A DNA stretch of 64,000 bases from CAZPQK01 sp964588695 (GTDB lineage: Bacteria > Krumholzibacteriota > Krumholzibacteriia > WVZY01 > JAKEHA01). A model generated the notes under the pieces. It worked only from the letters and a program-made list of their open reading frames with translations. It was not told where the DNA came from and made no database searches. The translations under genes and the position numbers were made by a program. Where the stretch lies: the NCBI GenBank assembly GCA_964588695.1, contig CAZPQK010000004.1, positions 248,001 to 312,000 on the forward strand. Direction: 5' to 3'. Numbering within the stretch: the stretch's first letter is position 1; each line of letters opens with the position of its first letter. Positions 24,994 through 34,728 of this stretch are shown here, piece by piece.

Positions 24994-25437
24994 ATGACAC
25001 TTGGGCTTTGGGTTGTTGTCGGGCACGCCGTAGCAACGCTTGTGATGGTTGGGCTGATTTGGTTCGTGCAGGTGGTTCACTATCCGTTGTTTGCGAAGGT
25101 GGGGAACGGTGCCTTTTCCGCCTACCACACGGCGCACATGCGGTTGACCACCTATGTAGTCGGTCCGCCGATGCTGTTCGAAGTCGCCGCTACAATTGCA
25201 TTGTTCGTCATCCGTCCGCCGGCATTACCGTTGTGGTGGATTTGGTTGGGAGCGGTCTTGCTAGCCGGAGTTTGGCTTACGACAACGACTTTGTCGGTGC
25301 CCTACCATCACAAAATGGCCAGGGGCTTTGACGCTCGAACCGTCAAACTACTGGTACGTACCAACTGGATCCGGACGATATTGTGGACGGCGCGCGGCGT
25401 CGTGTCGGTGCTAATGGTAAACGCACTCGTTAAGTAA
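24994..25437 (+). CDS. Four-helix integral membrane protein of the light-response cluster
   Basis: The 147-residue protein has four predicted transmembrane helices and conserved-looking polar residues at helix edges: VQVVHYPLFAKVG, YHTAHMRLTTYVVGPPM, VPYHHKMARGF and RTNWIRTILWTARG. The several His residues near the membrane surface could bind a cofactor or metal. It resembles DUF1772-like small membrane proteins, but that match is by eye only. It lies 40 bases after the sigma gene and 10 before the TIGR01777 gene, so the three are probably one operon. Confidence 0.7.
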   Translation: MTLGLWVVVGHAVATLVMVGLIWFVQVVHYPLFAKVGNGAFSAYHTAHMRLTTYVVGPPMLFEVAATIALFVIRPPALPLWWIWLGAVLLAGVWLTTTTLSVPYHHKMARGFDARTVKLLVRTNWIRTILWTARGVVSVLMVNALVK

Positions 25438-25447
25438 AGGCTCGGAC

Positions 25448-26362
25448 ATGAAGATTCTCATTAGCGGCGTAACTGGTTTCATTGGGCACAAACTGGCTCA
25501 ACAGTTAACGCGCGATGGACACACAGTCTGCGGGTTCTCGCGAAACGCGGCATCCGCCAGGGAGCGGGTTCCCGAGCTCGCCGAAGCATTTGCGTGGCAA
25601 CCGACAACGCAATCACCGCCGAGTGAAGCGTTTGCCGGAGTCGACACGGTTGTTCATTTGCTGGGAGAAACTGTCGTCGGTCGATGGACCGACGAAAAAA
25701 AACGGGCGATTCGGGAGTCGCGTGTAACCAGCACCCGTAGACTGGTGGATGCGATCGCAGCGTTGCCCGAAGGCGCGCGTCCACGCGCGTTGGTTAGTGC
25801 AAGTGCCATCGGGGCGTATGGTGATTCGGGCGATGAGCGCCTGGACGAATCCGCCCCAGTTGCCGATGACTTCTTGGGAAGTGTCTCCAAGGAATGGGAA
25901 GGTGAGGCCTATCGCGCGGAATCGGCAGGCGTTCGTGTGTGTACCCCCCGGATCGGGATTGTTCTGGGGGTTGATGGGGGTGCGCTGAAACCGATGTTGC
26001 TTTCGGCAAAGTTTGGCGTCGTGCCGGTGTTTGGCAGCGGCCGGCAATGGTGGTCGTGGATACACCGCGAAGACCTGGTTGCAATGCTTGCGGCGATGGC
26101 GCTTGACGATAACTGGCGCGGCGTTTACAACGCAACGGCACCGCAACCCGAGACACAGCGAACCTTTTCGCGGACACTAGCAAAAGTGAAAGGGCGATTT
26201 CTCACGCCGCCGGTCCCAGCGGCACTCTTGCGGGTGGGGATGGGAGAGATGTCGGTGGAACTACTCTCCAGCAAGCGGGTCGTGCCCGAGCGAGCATTGA
26301 CCCAGGGGTTTCAGTTCAAGTTTACCGAACTTCACGCCGCACTTGGCGACCTGGTGCAATAA
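25448..26362 (+). CDS. TIGR01777-family NAD(P)-dependent epimerase (YfcH-like)
   Basis: The 304-residue extended short-chain dehydrogenase-like protein begins with the nucleotide-binding motif ILISGVTGFIGHKLAQQL. It continues with VVHLLGETVVGRWTDEKKRAIRESRV, ASAIGAYGDSGDE and the family-specific RQWWSWIHREDLVAM. The C-terminal DUF1731-like part ends LSSKRVVPERALTQGFQFKFTELHAAL. The substrate is unknown. In other bacteria these genes cluster with photolyase and SRPBCC genes under LitR/CarH control, and here it closes the rightward arm of the light-response island. Confidence 0.88.
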   Translation: MKILISGVTGFIGHKLAQQLTRDGHTVCGFSRNAASARERVPELAEAFAWQPTTQSPPSEAFAGVDTVVHLLGETVVGRWTDEKKRAIRESRVTSTRRLVDAIAALPEGARPRALVSASAIGAYGDSGDERLDESAPVADDFLGSVSKEWEGEAYRAESAGVRVCTPRIGIVLGVDGGALKPMLLSAKFGVVPVFGSGRQWWSWIHREDLVAMLAAMALDDNWRGVYNATAPQPETQRTFSRTLAKVKGRFLTPPVPAALLRVGMGEMSVELLSSKRVVPERALTQGFQFKFTELHAALGDLVQ

Positions 26363-26363
26363 A

Positions 26364-26389
26364 AAGGCCGCGCCCATCGACGCGGCCTT
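26364..26389 (-). terminator. Intrinsic terminator between convergent genes
   Basis: AAGGCCGCG and CGCGGCCTT pair perfectly (9 bp) around an 8-base loop. Read on the - strand it is followed by TTTTT and closes the DUF1579 gene. On the + strand the T-run is weak, so it may be only partly bidirectional. Confidence 0.75.
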
Positions 26390-26412
26390 CCACCATGGTC
26401 CTGGTGCCAAAC

Positions 26413-26925
26413 CTAGCCCATCTTTTTTACCCGAGTCATCGTGGTGACCATTTCCATGTCCTTGCCATCGGGGCCCGGCATGGTAATCACCGACTTAAAC
26501 GTGTCTTCGTCGACTTTCTCGATGGTCCGAACCATCTCGCCGTTGGGCGATTTCCAGGTCATCGTGACAACGTTGCCGTCGCGAGTGCCTTCGCCCTGCG
26601 ACATGTTGCGCATTGAATCATACCAGTAACCGTGGTACTTGCCGCCGGTGACGGTGAACACCGCCCGCCCTTTCATTTTCATCGGCCCCATGTCTCCAGA
26701 CCAGTCCATCACCAGAAATTGATCATTCATCCCTAGCACGCAGTGCATCGACTCTTGCATCGTTCCCATCGCGGACTCGTTGGTTCCCGTCCACTCGCCC
26801 AGCATCCAGGTGAGGATTTCGTCGTCGAGTGCCTTGGGTGCCATGTAGTTGCCGCTTTCCTGCGCGATAGCGAGCGGCGATGCCAGCAACATGCACGTGA
26901 CCAGCGTTGCGATTCTTCTCTTCAT
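26413..26925 (-). CDS. Secreted DUF1579-like protein
   Basis: The 170-residue protein has a Sec signal peptide (about 1-21, ending AIA-QE). The lipocalin-like DUF1579 pattern follows: LTWMLGEWTGTNES, ESMHCVLGMNDQFLVMDWSGDMGPMKMKGRAVF and YHGYWYDSMRN. It is Met-rich. The function of this family is not known; members are periplasmic and may bind small hydrophobic ligands. It is a stand-alone gene with a terminator behind it. Confidence 0.75.
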   Translation of the reverse strand: MKRRIATLVTCMLLASPLAIAQESGNYMAPKALDDEILTWMLGEWTGTNESAMGTMQESMHCVLGMNDQFLVMDWSGDMGPMKMKGRAVFTVTGGKYHGYWYDSMRNMSQGEGTRDGNVVTMTWKSPNGEMVRTIEKVDEDTFKSVITMPGPDGKDMEMVTTMTRVKKMG

Positions 26926-26986
26926 GATCTCTCTCCTTGTTTAACGACGATCCGAACGTATCCGGCTATCGATTAAAAACCAACGG

Positions 26987-29950
26987 CTACTTTCGCGCCT
27001 CAGGAATCATCGTGAACTCCATGCGTTTCCCATCTCGCATAACAACCACTTCAAGTGGTTTGCCCACTTTCACTGCGTCGAGGGCGTAGGTGTAATCATA
27101 GATGTTCTTAATATCCTGGCCGCCAAATTTGACAATAATGTCACCAGCTTGCAGGCCTGCCTTTTCCGCCGGGCCGCCGGCGCGCACGCCCGACAGCAAC
27201 AACCCTTCAACATCGTCGCCGGCATAGTCGGGGATCGTCCCCGTGTAGGCACGCAGACCGCCGCGGCCACCGCTCTGTTGAGACTTGGTGGGTTCAACCT
27301 TCACATAGTCAAGCTGGTCGGCAGTTTTGGTTAGCTCGGTGATGACACCAAGCGCCAGTTTACCAATCCTCTCCATACCCTCGTAGTCCAGACGGTCCGC
27401 ATCGTCGGTCGGACGGTTGTAGTCTTCATGGCTTCCGGTGAAGAAGCTCGCGACCGGTATGCCCTTCGGATAAAACGCGGTCACATCCGTTGGCAAATAT
27501 GGATCTTCGCCTAGTTGCAGATCGAAGCCAGCGACGACGTTCTTGTGTTCGAAAATGCCTTTCCACACCGACGACGAACCGATCCCCTGAATCTTAAGCT
27601 TGTTGTCGCGTAAGCGGCCAACCATGTCGAAGTTAAGATACGCGGCAATTCTTTCGCGATCCTGGTCGGCACCTTTGGTTGTCGCCATGGTTGGATTAGC
27701 GACAAAGTAGTTCGAACCGATAATGCCTAGTTCCTCACCCGACCAGAACGCCACAATCACTCCGCGTTGAAACGCGGTAGTGTCTTTGCGCATTTCGCTA
27801 AGCTGCTGTGCCAGTTCCAGAACGACGGCGGTGCCAGAAGCGTTGTCGTCTGCGCCGTTGTGAATCTTGCCTTCTTCGCCGCTCTTGGCAAGCGAGCCGA
27901 TCTCGCCATATCCGATGTGGTCATAGTGCGCGCCGATAACAACATAGTCACCGTTTGCGTCGGCGGGCGGAATTACACCGACGACGTTACGGCCTTGCTT
28001 GGTTTCGCGTTTTACCGCGGTGGCCAACTGCAGCGACGCGTCTGGAATCGGAAAGTGTCCCAGAAAGTGTGGGTTCTCTCGGTCGAGTTCTTTTTGAATT
28101 TCTTCAAGCGACTTGTCGTGGTTTGCTAGCAGTGTGTTGGCGACGTTCGTTGTGATTGACGCGACCCCGATACCCGAACTCGCCAGGCTTTGATCGAAGC
28201 TTAGCCCGACCAGTTTGCCCGCGTTGGGCGAGGTCGGCCCGGTAACGACCAGGAGCGCTTTCGCGCCGTTCTCGCGGGCGATCATCGCCTTGTAGCGAAG
28301 GCCCGCGTAACGGTTTAGTGCCTGACGCCGCTCGGTAGATACATCCTCTGGTACATACCGCAGCACCATCACCACTTTGTCTTTCACATCAAGGCCGTCG
28401 TACGAGTTGTACGATTCGCCGGCATCGCCGGGTACCCGCAGGCCGTAACCGGCAAACACCACGTCACCGGAAAACTCGCCGTTCTCGGAAAACGCTAGCG
28501 GACGAAAGTCTTGTTCGACCGCGTACTTGACGTTCTTCCCGGCAACGGAAACTTGCAGGCCGCAATTTGCCTTGTCGACTTTCACCCCCGACGTAAACGG
28601 AAACTCCTGAATGTACGACTTGCCGGAAAGCGGGGCGACTCCCATCTGTTCAAGCGACTCGGCCAGATACTTAGCCGCGGCCTTCTCGCCTTTGGTGCCG
28701 GTCATGCGGCCTTCCATTTTGTCGCTGGCCAGGATTGATGCGTGATGACGCAAATCGTCCGCGCTAATCTCTACCGAGGTGGAACCGCCCCCGCTACCTG
28801 CGCCATGGGTTGCCGCCTCCTTTTGTACCGTCCCGCGTTCGGGTGCTTCGGCCAGCGCATTGAGAGCCGCTCGATGGTTCCAGTTACCCAAATAGACCTG
28901 GGACATTCCACCGCTGCGGGTTGACGTCCATACCAGCTTTTTGCCGTCGGGAGAAAACACCGGCAGTCCGTCAAAACCATCGGTGTAGGTCACCCGCACG
29001 GGTTCTCGCGTTCCCATCGCGTCTACAATAAACACTTCAAAGTTTTCAAAGCCGTGCTTGTTGGTGGTGAACACCACGTACTCGCCGCTGGGATGAAAGT
29101 ACGGCGCCCACGACATACTGGCGAAATCGGTGAGCTGGCGGCGGTCACTGCCGTCGAGTTTCATCGTATACACGTCAGCAACGGTGCCCTTTTCGCCAAA
29201 GTGTCTCCATACAATCCGCTCGCCGTCGGGCGAAAAGAACGGGCCGCCGTCATAACCAGGCCAGTTCGTGAGCCGAGTTTGGTTACTGCCATCCGCGTCC
29301 ATCAAGTAAATCTCGCCAAAGTAGCTTGGGTCGTACTCGAGTCTCTTAGCGTCTTCGCTGGAAAGGTTGCTGGCGGGATACGCGTTGCGCATCGAGCAGA
29401 AAACAATCTTACTGCCGTCGGGAGAGTAAGCGCCTTCGGCGTCGTATCCATTGGCATCGGTGAGTCGTTGTGTTTGGCTGCCGTCGCGCTGGGTGACGAA
29501 GATGTCAAAAGACTCGTCGTAGTCCCACGCGTAACGACGTTCTTTCCCCGAAGCACGAAAATCGAGTTCGGCCTTCTGCTTAGCACGGGCGTCGGGGTCC
29601 AGGTGTGTGGACGCGAACAGCACTTCGTTGGTACCGGGTCGGAAGAAGGCGCAGGTGGTTTTCCCGTGTCCGGGCGAAACCCGATGCGTGTCTCCGCTAG
29701 TCAGGTCGAGCATAAAAATCTGGTAGAACGGATTGTCCGGATCTCGCTCGCTTTGAAAGATCAGCGCGTTCCCGTCGGGAGAAAAGTACGACTCGCCTGA
29801 GCGCCGTCCATCGAAGGTCAGCTGGCGGGCGTTTTCTATGAAGAGGTCGCCGCTGGCTTTCGCCGTTGTTGTGGCGGGGAAGGCGGCAGCGATCCAGGCT
29901 GCGGCAACCCAAAGGCCCAGGCCTCGCATTGTGGCTGTGAAGATAGTCAA
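26987..29950 (-). CDS. Secreted M28 aminopeptidase with beta-propeller, PA and PDZ domains
   Basis: The 987-residue protein has a signal peptide (about 1-31) and a TolB/PD40 propeller (about 40-375; repeated SPDG motifs). A PA-like insert (about 470-640) precedes the M28 zinc peptidase (about 650-870). All zinc and catalytic residues appear present: GAHYDHIG, GADDNASGTA, SGEELGIIGSNYF, LNFDMVGR and GSHEDYNRPTDDADR. A C-terminal PDZ domain (about 890-987) contains GLLLSGVRAGGPAEKAGLQAGDIIVKFGGQ. It should act in the periplasm or outside on peptides, with the propeller and PDZ selecting substrate. The fusion of all four modules is larger than a typical M28 enzyme. Confidence 0.9.
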   Translation of the reverse strand: MTIFTATMRGLGLWVAAAWIAAAFPATTTAKASGDLFIENARQLTFDGRRSGESYFSPDGNALIFQSERDPDNPFYQIFMLDLTSGDTHRVSPGHGKTTCAFFRPGTNEVLFASTHLDPDARAKQKAELDFRASGKERRYAWDYDESFDIFVTQRDGSQTQRLTDANGYDAEGAYSPDGSKIVFCSMRNAYPASNLSSEDAKRLEYDPSYFGEIYLMDADGSNQTRLTNWPGYDGGPFFSPDGERIVWRHFGEKGTVADVYTMKLDGSDRRQLTDFASMSWAPYFHPSGEYVVFTTNKHGFENFEVFIVDAMGTREPVRVTYTDGFDGLPVFSPDGKKLVWTSTRSGGMSQVYLGNWNHRAALNALAEAPERGTVQKEAATHGAGSGGGSTSVEISADDLRHHASILASDKMEGRMTGTKGEKAAAKYLAESLEQMGVAPLSGKSYIQEFPFTSGVKVDKANCGLQVSVAGKNVKYAVEQDFRPLAFSENGEFSGDVVFAGYGLRVPGDAGESYNSYDGLDVKDKVVMVLRYVPEDVSTERRQALNRYAGLRYKAMIARENGAKALLVVTGPTSPNAGKLVGLSFDQSLASSGIGVASITTNVANTLLANHDKSLEEIQKELDRENPHFLGHFPIPDASLQLATAVKRETKQGRNVVGVIPPADANGDYVVIGAHYDHIGYGEIGSLAKSGEEGKIHNGADDNASGTAVVLELAQQLSEMRKDTTAFQRGVIVAFWSGEELGIIGSNYFVANPTMATTKGADQDRERIAAYLNFDMVGRLRDNKLKIQGIGSSSVWKGIFEHKNVVAGFDLQLGEDPYLPTDVTAFYPKGIPVASFFTGSHEDYNRPTDDADRLDYEGMERIGKLALGVITELTKTADQLDYVKVEPTKSQQSGGRGGLRAYTGTIPDYAGDDVEGLLLSGVRAGGPAEKAGLQAGDIIVKFGGQDIKNIYDYTYALDAVKVGKPLEVVVMRDGKRMEFTMIPEARK

Positions 29951-30193
29951 TCGATGACTCCTTTTTATTGTGTTCGGGTGGGCTGGCGTTCCCGTCTCTT
30001 AAGATACACCTTTATATATTGTCGTGAACCCAGACTTGGAAAAAATTCGATCCGGTGGAGCGTTGCTTCTTGTAGTGGACGCAGGTACCGACGGGAAGCT
30101 TTGCTAAGCTACCATAAAACAACGAGTTGATGAAATGGTTCCCTCGTTGAAGCACTGTAGTGATGCATTCGAACTACAGTTCGACAGCGATTC

Positions 30194-31441
30194 CTACTCC
30201 GCCAGGAGCCCCGAGACGATCTGGGCGAAAGAGCTAGTGAGGTCGCGATAGTGTTCACCTGTTCCGGGTCCGCTAAAACCGGTGTGGACGTGCCGCACGC
30301 GGTGCTGCTTGTCCAGGAAGATGGTGGTGGGGAACGAGCGGACGCGGTCTAGCTGGCCTAGCGTTGTGGTCGCTTCGGCCTTGTCTGAGTATCCCGCCAC
30401 TAATAATGGGTATCCGATATTGTAGCGATCACGAAACTTCTTAACCTGTTCGGTCGCGCGTTCGTCACGAAAGTGTTCGAACATCAGCCCAACAATCTCG
30501 ACGCCCTTCTTTTTGTTCTCTCGGTAGAACTCGCTTAGAAAGGCGGCTTCGTCGTGGCAGTTGGGGCACCAACTGCCAGCGATGGTCACCAGCACAACTT
30601 TTCCGTCAAAGCGGCTGTCGGCAAGCGAGACGGTTTTGCCCTTGAGGTCGGGAAAGGAAAACGTAAACGCATCGTTGGCCACGGTGAGTGTGGTCGCCGC
30701 GAACGCGTCTTCCAGCGTCGCGTCTTCGTCGCGTTCCGCTGTCCAGGTTTCATGCCACTTGGTGCCCGACCAGAAGTCACCCGCAAGTGTCCCATCAGCT
30801 TGCATGGTTGCGCGGAACAGAAACGCGTGGGCGCCGTCGAAACAACTTAAGCTCATCACATCGCCGGAAACGTCGCCAGCCAGGTACCGATAGTCGCCGG
30901 TTGGGGTCAGAAATGTTCCAAACACCAGGCCCCCTTCGCGGCGGAACTCGCCGATGGCAGGCGAAGTGTTGCCGTCGTCATCGCGAAACGTTACCGCCCA
31001 GCGACCATCCAGCTCAAACCCCGACGGCATGGTCGCCGGCTTGAACCAGTAGCCCTGCGCGTATTCTGCGCGAAACGGCATCTCCTGGATGTCGCCGCCG
31101 CGCTTGGTCAGTCGTAGGGATCCCGTTAGTACTCCGTTGTCGATGGTCGCCGCGATTACCGAGTTGAATGCCCCCATGCGAAGTTCCATATTGGTGTCGG
31201 TAACGGTTACGTCGTCGACGGGCACTCGCTCGACCCCGTTAATTAGCACCGCGTCCGGGTTGCGACCATCGGACAGCTCGAACTGAAATCGTAGCGGGCC
31301 GCCGGGCAAAGTGACCTCGGCCTGCCACACGCCGCGCGGAATTGGGAAGGAGTGCCGTTTGGTGTCGCCGTCGCCCGACGAGCAGCCGCCGATGATCACA
31401 ACGCCAACCAGTGCGAATAATGTCCGAAAAATCCAAATCAC
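30194..31441 (-). CDS. TlpA-like redoxin lipoprotein with beta-sandwich N-domain
   Basis: The 415-residue protein has a lipoprotein signal (VVIIGGCSS) when started at GTG 31441, which has GGAG seven bases upstream; 22 more codons are open upstream. The N-terminal half is beta-rich (WQAEVTLPGGPLRFQFELSDG). The C-terminal half (about 265-415) is a TlpA/AhpC-like thioredoxin fold with the active site WCPNCHDEAAF, the FPTTIFLDKQHRV cis-Pro segment and a Phe/His-rich end. It probably reduces or oxidises periplasmic thiols. It is divergent from the TPR kinase gene across about 110 bases. Confidence 0.82.
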   Translation of the reverse strand: MIWIFRTLFALVGVVIIGGCSSGDGDTKRHSFPIPRGVWQAEVTLPGGPLRFQFELSDGRNPDAVLINGVERVPVDDVTVTDTNMELRMGAFNSVIAATIDNGVLTGSLRLTKRGGDIQEMPFRAEYAQGYWFKPATMPSGFELDGRWAVTFRDDDGNTSPAIGEFRREGGLVFGTFLTPTGDYRYLAGDVSGDVMSLSCFDGAHAFLFRATMQADGTLAGDFWSGTKWHETWTAERDEDATLEDAFAATTLTVANDAFTFSFPDLKGKTVSLADSRFDGKVVLVTIAGSWCPNCHDEAAFLSEFYRENKKKGVEIVGLMFEHFRDERATEQVKKFRDRYNIGYPLLVAGYSDKAEATTTLGQLDRVRSFPTTIFLDKQHRVRHVHTGFSGPGTGEHYRDLTSSFAQIVSGLLAE

Positions 31442-31555
31442 GTTGCTACTCCGGTGAACTTGAGCGGTCTGGGCGAGGCCGTGGCTTTTGAACCGTGGCC
31501 GCTTCATGGTGTATCATACACCGTAACTTTAACCCCTGGAACCCCAGAGCAGTTT

Positions 31556-33490
31556 ATGTCGGTCCCATCCCTTGAAGAGCTACGAGCCGCGATCGCGGCC
31601 GCCCCGGACAACTCCACCGAAAAGGTTGACGCGCTACTGGAGTACGGCTGGGTATTCTGGCGTGGCGACACCCACAGCACCCTCGCCGCCAACGAAGAAG
31701 CGCTGCAAATTTCGGAAAAGATTGGCTACGACTACGGTCGCAACCGGGCGATGCAGGCGCTGGCGTGGCAAAAGTTCGGCCGCTCCGATCCAAAGAAAGC
31801 CCTCGAGATTGTAAAAGAGTGCCTGGCGTGGTTCGAAGCACAAGGTGATACGTACGGCATGGGCGAGTCGATTCTTGGCCTGGCGTTCATGTACTGGGGG
31901 TTCGGCGATTTCGAGCGAGGGTTTCAACAAGCCCACCGGGCAGCCGACCTCGCAAAGGAAACCAACAACGACCAGAGTCTGGCGTGGGTTTCGGCAACGC
32001 TGGGCGGGTTCTACTTTGACTTCAACGACTACGAGCTCTCGCTGGAGTATCAGCGCAAAGCTTACGAGTTGTTCGAGACACTGGGTGATGATTCTGGCGG
32101 TGGCCGTGCACTCAACGGCATCGGTAACGCGCTGTTTAAGATGGGAAAGGTTGAAGAAGCGCAGGGCTATCAAGACCGCAGCTTGCGAATACATCAACTT
32201 AACGAAAACCCCTACGGCGAAGCCAAGACGCTCAACGACATCGGCCTGATTTTGCAGGCGCAAGACCGCTGGGAAGAAGCACAGACCGCGCACGAGCAAT
32301 CGCTTGCGCTGCGCGAAATGCTCGACTACACGATTGGTATTTCCACCTGTTTGCTAGATTTGGGTGTCGTGCACCTGGCGCTTCGCAACTACGACAAGTG
32401 CGAGTCGTATCTCAATCGCGCGCTGTACGTTTCCGAACAGATCAACGCGAAACCCAAAATGTGCCGCGCGCACGAACTGTTGTCTCAGCTCTATCGCGAC
32501 CGCGCGCAGTTCGACGTTGCGATCACACATTACGAAAACTTCCATCGGCTTACCGAAGAAGTGTTTAACCAGAATAGTGATCAGCGTCTTAAGTCAATGC
32601 GAACCCTGTTTGAGCTGGAAAACGCGGAGAAAGAAAAAGAGATCGTGCGATTGCGCAATGTCGAGCTGAAGCAGGCCAACGACGAGTTGTCGCAAACGCT
32701 GAAGAAGCTCAGCTCCACGCAGGCGCAGCTGCTGCAGGCGGGAAAGATGGCGGCGCTCGGAAACCTGGTTGCCGGGGTCGCGCACGAAATGAACACACCG
32801 CTGGGCGCCATCCTAAGCTCGGCTGACGGCAACGGCCGCGCCGCTGATCGGCTAAAAGGCGCGGTCGGAAAATCTCCTGAAGACCGTGATGTTGACCGTC
32901 TGCTCGACGTGATTCGTGTGAACTCGACCACTATGCGCGATGGCGCCGAGCGGGTGCAAAAAATTGTCGAAAGCCTGCGCCGTTTCGTGCGGCTGGATGA
33001 AGCCGCGTTTCAACTCGCCGACATCGAAGAGATGATTTCCAGTACGCTGGTGTTAATCTCCAACGAAATCGCCCCCGAGGTTCGAGTTTGCGAGAACTAC
33101 GCCAAGGTTCCCGAGATCTACTGTTATCCCAGCGACCTTAACCAGGTGTTCATGAACATCCTGCTTAATGCGGCGCAAGCAACTCCGGAGAAAGGCGAGA
33201 TTCACATTACGACTCGCGCCAATACGGAGAACGTTTTTGTCGAAATTGCCGACACGGGAAGGGGAATCGCCGCAGAAAAGCTCGATCGTTTGTTCGAACC
33301 CGGGTTTACTGACAGTGGGTCAACCGTGCGCATGCGCACCGGCCTGTACACCAGCTACAACATCGTTAGAACTCACTACGGCGAAATAACCGTCGATAGC
33401 GAACGGGGAAAGGGAACCACCTTTACCATCAGGCTGCCGCAACGCCTTGACGAACTCATCGCCAAAGAGGCGAGCAATCTCTCGGGCTAG
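31556..33490 (+). CDS. TPR-containing soluble histidine kinase
   Basis: The 644-residue protein has no transmembrane segment. Residues about 20-345 are tetratricopeptide repeats (for example GGRALNGIGNALFKMGKVEEAQGYQDRSL and CLLDLGVVHLALRNYDKCESYLNRALY). A coiled-coil links to the kinase core: the H-box LVAGVAHEMNTPLGAILSS (His near residue 412), then N-box LNQVFMNILLNAAQA and G-boxes EIADTGRGIA and GLYTSYNIVRTHYGEI. It lacks a receiver domain. ATG 31556 starts the conserved N-terminus; the frame is open upstream to 31454. It overlaps the convergent flavoprotein gene by 4 bases. Confidence 0.88.
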   Translation: MSVPSLEELRAAIAAAPDNSTEKVDALLEYGWVFWRGDTHSTLAANEEALQISEKIGYDYGRNRAMQALAWQKFGRSDPKKALEIVKECLAWFEAQGDTYGMGESILGLAFMYWGFGDFERGFQQAHRAADLAKETNNDQSLAWVSATLGGFYFDFNDYELSLEYQRKAYELFETLGDDSGGGRALNGIGNALFKMGKVEEAQGYQDRSLRIHQLNENPYGEAKTLNDIGLILQAQDRWEEAQTAHEQSLALREMLDYTIGISTCLLDLGVVHLALRNYDKCESYLNRALYVSEQINAKPKMCRAHELLSQLYRDRAQFDVAITHYENFHRLTEEVFNQNSDQRLKSMRTLFELENAEKEKEIVRLRNVELKQANDELSQTLKKLSSTQAQLLQAGKMAALGNLVAGVAHEMNTPLGAILSSADGNGRAADRLKGAVGKSPEDRDVDRLLDVIRVNSTTMRDGAERVQKIVESLRRFVRLDEAAFQLADIEEMISSTLVLISNEIAPEVRVCENYAKVPEIYCYPSDLNQVFMNILLNAAQATPEKGEIHITTRANTENVFVEIADTGRGIAAEKLDRLFEPGFTDSGSTVRMRTGLYTSYNIVRTHYGEITVDSERGKGTTFTIRLPQRLDELIAKEASNLSG

Positions 33491-34728
33491 CGAGGTTTGC
33501 CCAGCAGTCGCAAGAACGTTAGCGGAGAAACCAGGCGTCGACGCTGTGAGACACCGTCTTCGGTGGTCATGCTTTGAAACCAACGCAATACTTCCGGGTG
33601 AGCTGCGCCGCGACCAATGAGGAAGTTGATTGCCGGCCCCCATTGCGCCATCGTGCGAAGACGATAATGTAACTTAAGTTCGTCGCGATCTACGGCCGCC
33701 CACATTCGTCGTGGGTAGTCGCTTAAGTCCAACACATTCGCGGTGCTCGCCGCTGTGGCTGCGGCTTTTTCGGCAATCACTTGAGCCGCGACGTGCGCCG
33801 CGCACATTGCGTTGCCGATACCTTCGCCAGAAAACGGATCTACCAGACCAGCCGCGTCACCCACCATTAAGAACCCGCGTCCCGCGATGGTTCGCGAGAA
33901 GTCGGGCGTAGGCAAGTTCCAGCCGTGGATGTCGCCGACCTGATCGGCGCGCTCGAAGCGGTCACGAAAGCGGGGCGAGGCCACTACGCGCTCATGCACA
34001 AACCGAAGTCGCTCGCCTTGGGCTTTCATGCGACCATGCACCATCCCGAGCCCAACGTTGGCGATACCGTCGCCGGTAGGGAAGATCCAGAGAAACCCGG
34101 GAAGTGAATCTTTTACGTAGTGAACCTCCACCGTCTGGGGGGCGACGTCGAGGTTTCTGTAGTATGCACGCGTTGCCACCCACCACTTGGACGAATGGCG
34201 ATAGCTATCCAGCTTGCGGGAGACTATGGAGTTAAAACCATCGGCGCCGACAACCGCGCGCGCGAAAACATCGCGCGTCCTGGCATTGTGGAGTACGCGA
34301 ACCCCTACGACCGTATCGCCACTACGTATCAGATCAGTGACATTAGCTTCTTGCCAGGTCTCACAAGTTCTTGCCGCCGCGTCCCAAAGCACGTTGTCAA
34401 AGATCTCGCGACGACACACCATGTGTGGTTGGTCGGGCGTGCGCTCGGGGTTAAGGTCAACAAACAAGTTGGTGCCATCGGGCGACCCCAGGACGGCTGC
34501 ACCGATGGGTTCGTGCGGGACCAACTCGAAAGCATCGATCAATCCCAAGTCGCGCAAGTAGCCCACGGCCTTGCGAGCGATCGCGTCGCCGCAAATCTTG
34601 TCGCGGGGAAACCGGCGTTTGTCCAGCAGTAACACCTTAAGCCCCGCGCGAGCCGCGTACAGCGCGGTCGTTGCACCTGCGGGGCCGCCGCCGACAATCA
34701 CGACATCATATGCGGGTCGCGCGCACAT
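33487..34728 (-). CDS. Geranylgeranyl reductase-family FAD oxidoreductase
   Basis: The 413-residue flavoprotein has the FAD dinucleotide motif VVIVGGGPAGATTALYAARAG at the N-terminus, KRRFPRDKICGDAIARKAV (family motif after strand 2) and FLMVGDAAGLVDPFSGEGIGNAMCAAH for the second FAD contact. Members reduce isoprenoid double bonds (lipids, quinones, pigments); the exact substrate cannot be assigned. Its ATG overlaps the crcB stop (TGATG), giving a two-gene crcB-reductase unit. Confidence 0.85.
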   Translation of the reverse strand: MCARPAYDVVIVGGGPAGATTALYAARAGLKVLLLDKRRFPRDKICGDAIARKAVGYLRDLGLIDAFELVPHEPIGAAVLGSPDGTNLFVDLNPERTPDQPHMVCRREIFDNVLWDAAARTCETWQEANVTDLIRSGDTVVGVRVLHNARTRDVFARAVVGADGFNSIVSRKLDSYRHSSKWWVATRAYYRNLDVAPQTVEVHYVKDSLPGFLWIFPTGDGIANVGLGMVHGRMKAQGERLRFVHERVVASPRFRDRFERADQVGDIHGWNLPTPDFSRTIAGRGFLMVGDAAGLVDPFSGEGIGNAMCAAHVAAQVIAEKAAATAASTANVLDLSDYPRRMWAAVDRDELKLHYRLRTMAQWGPAINFLIGRGAAHPEVLRWFQSMTTEDGVSQRRRLVSPLTFLRLLGKPR

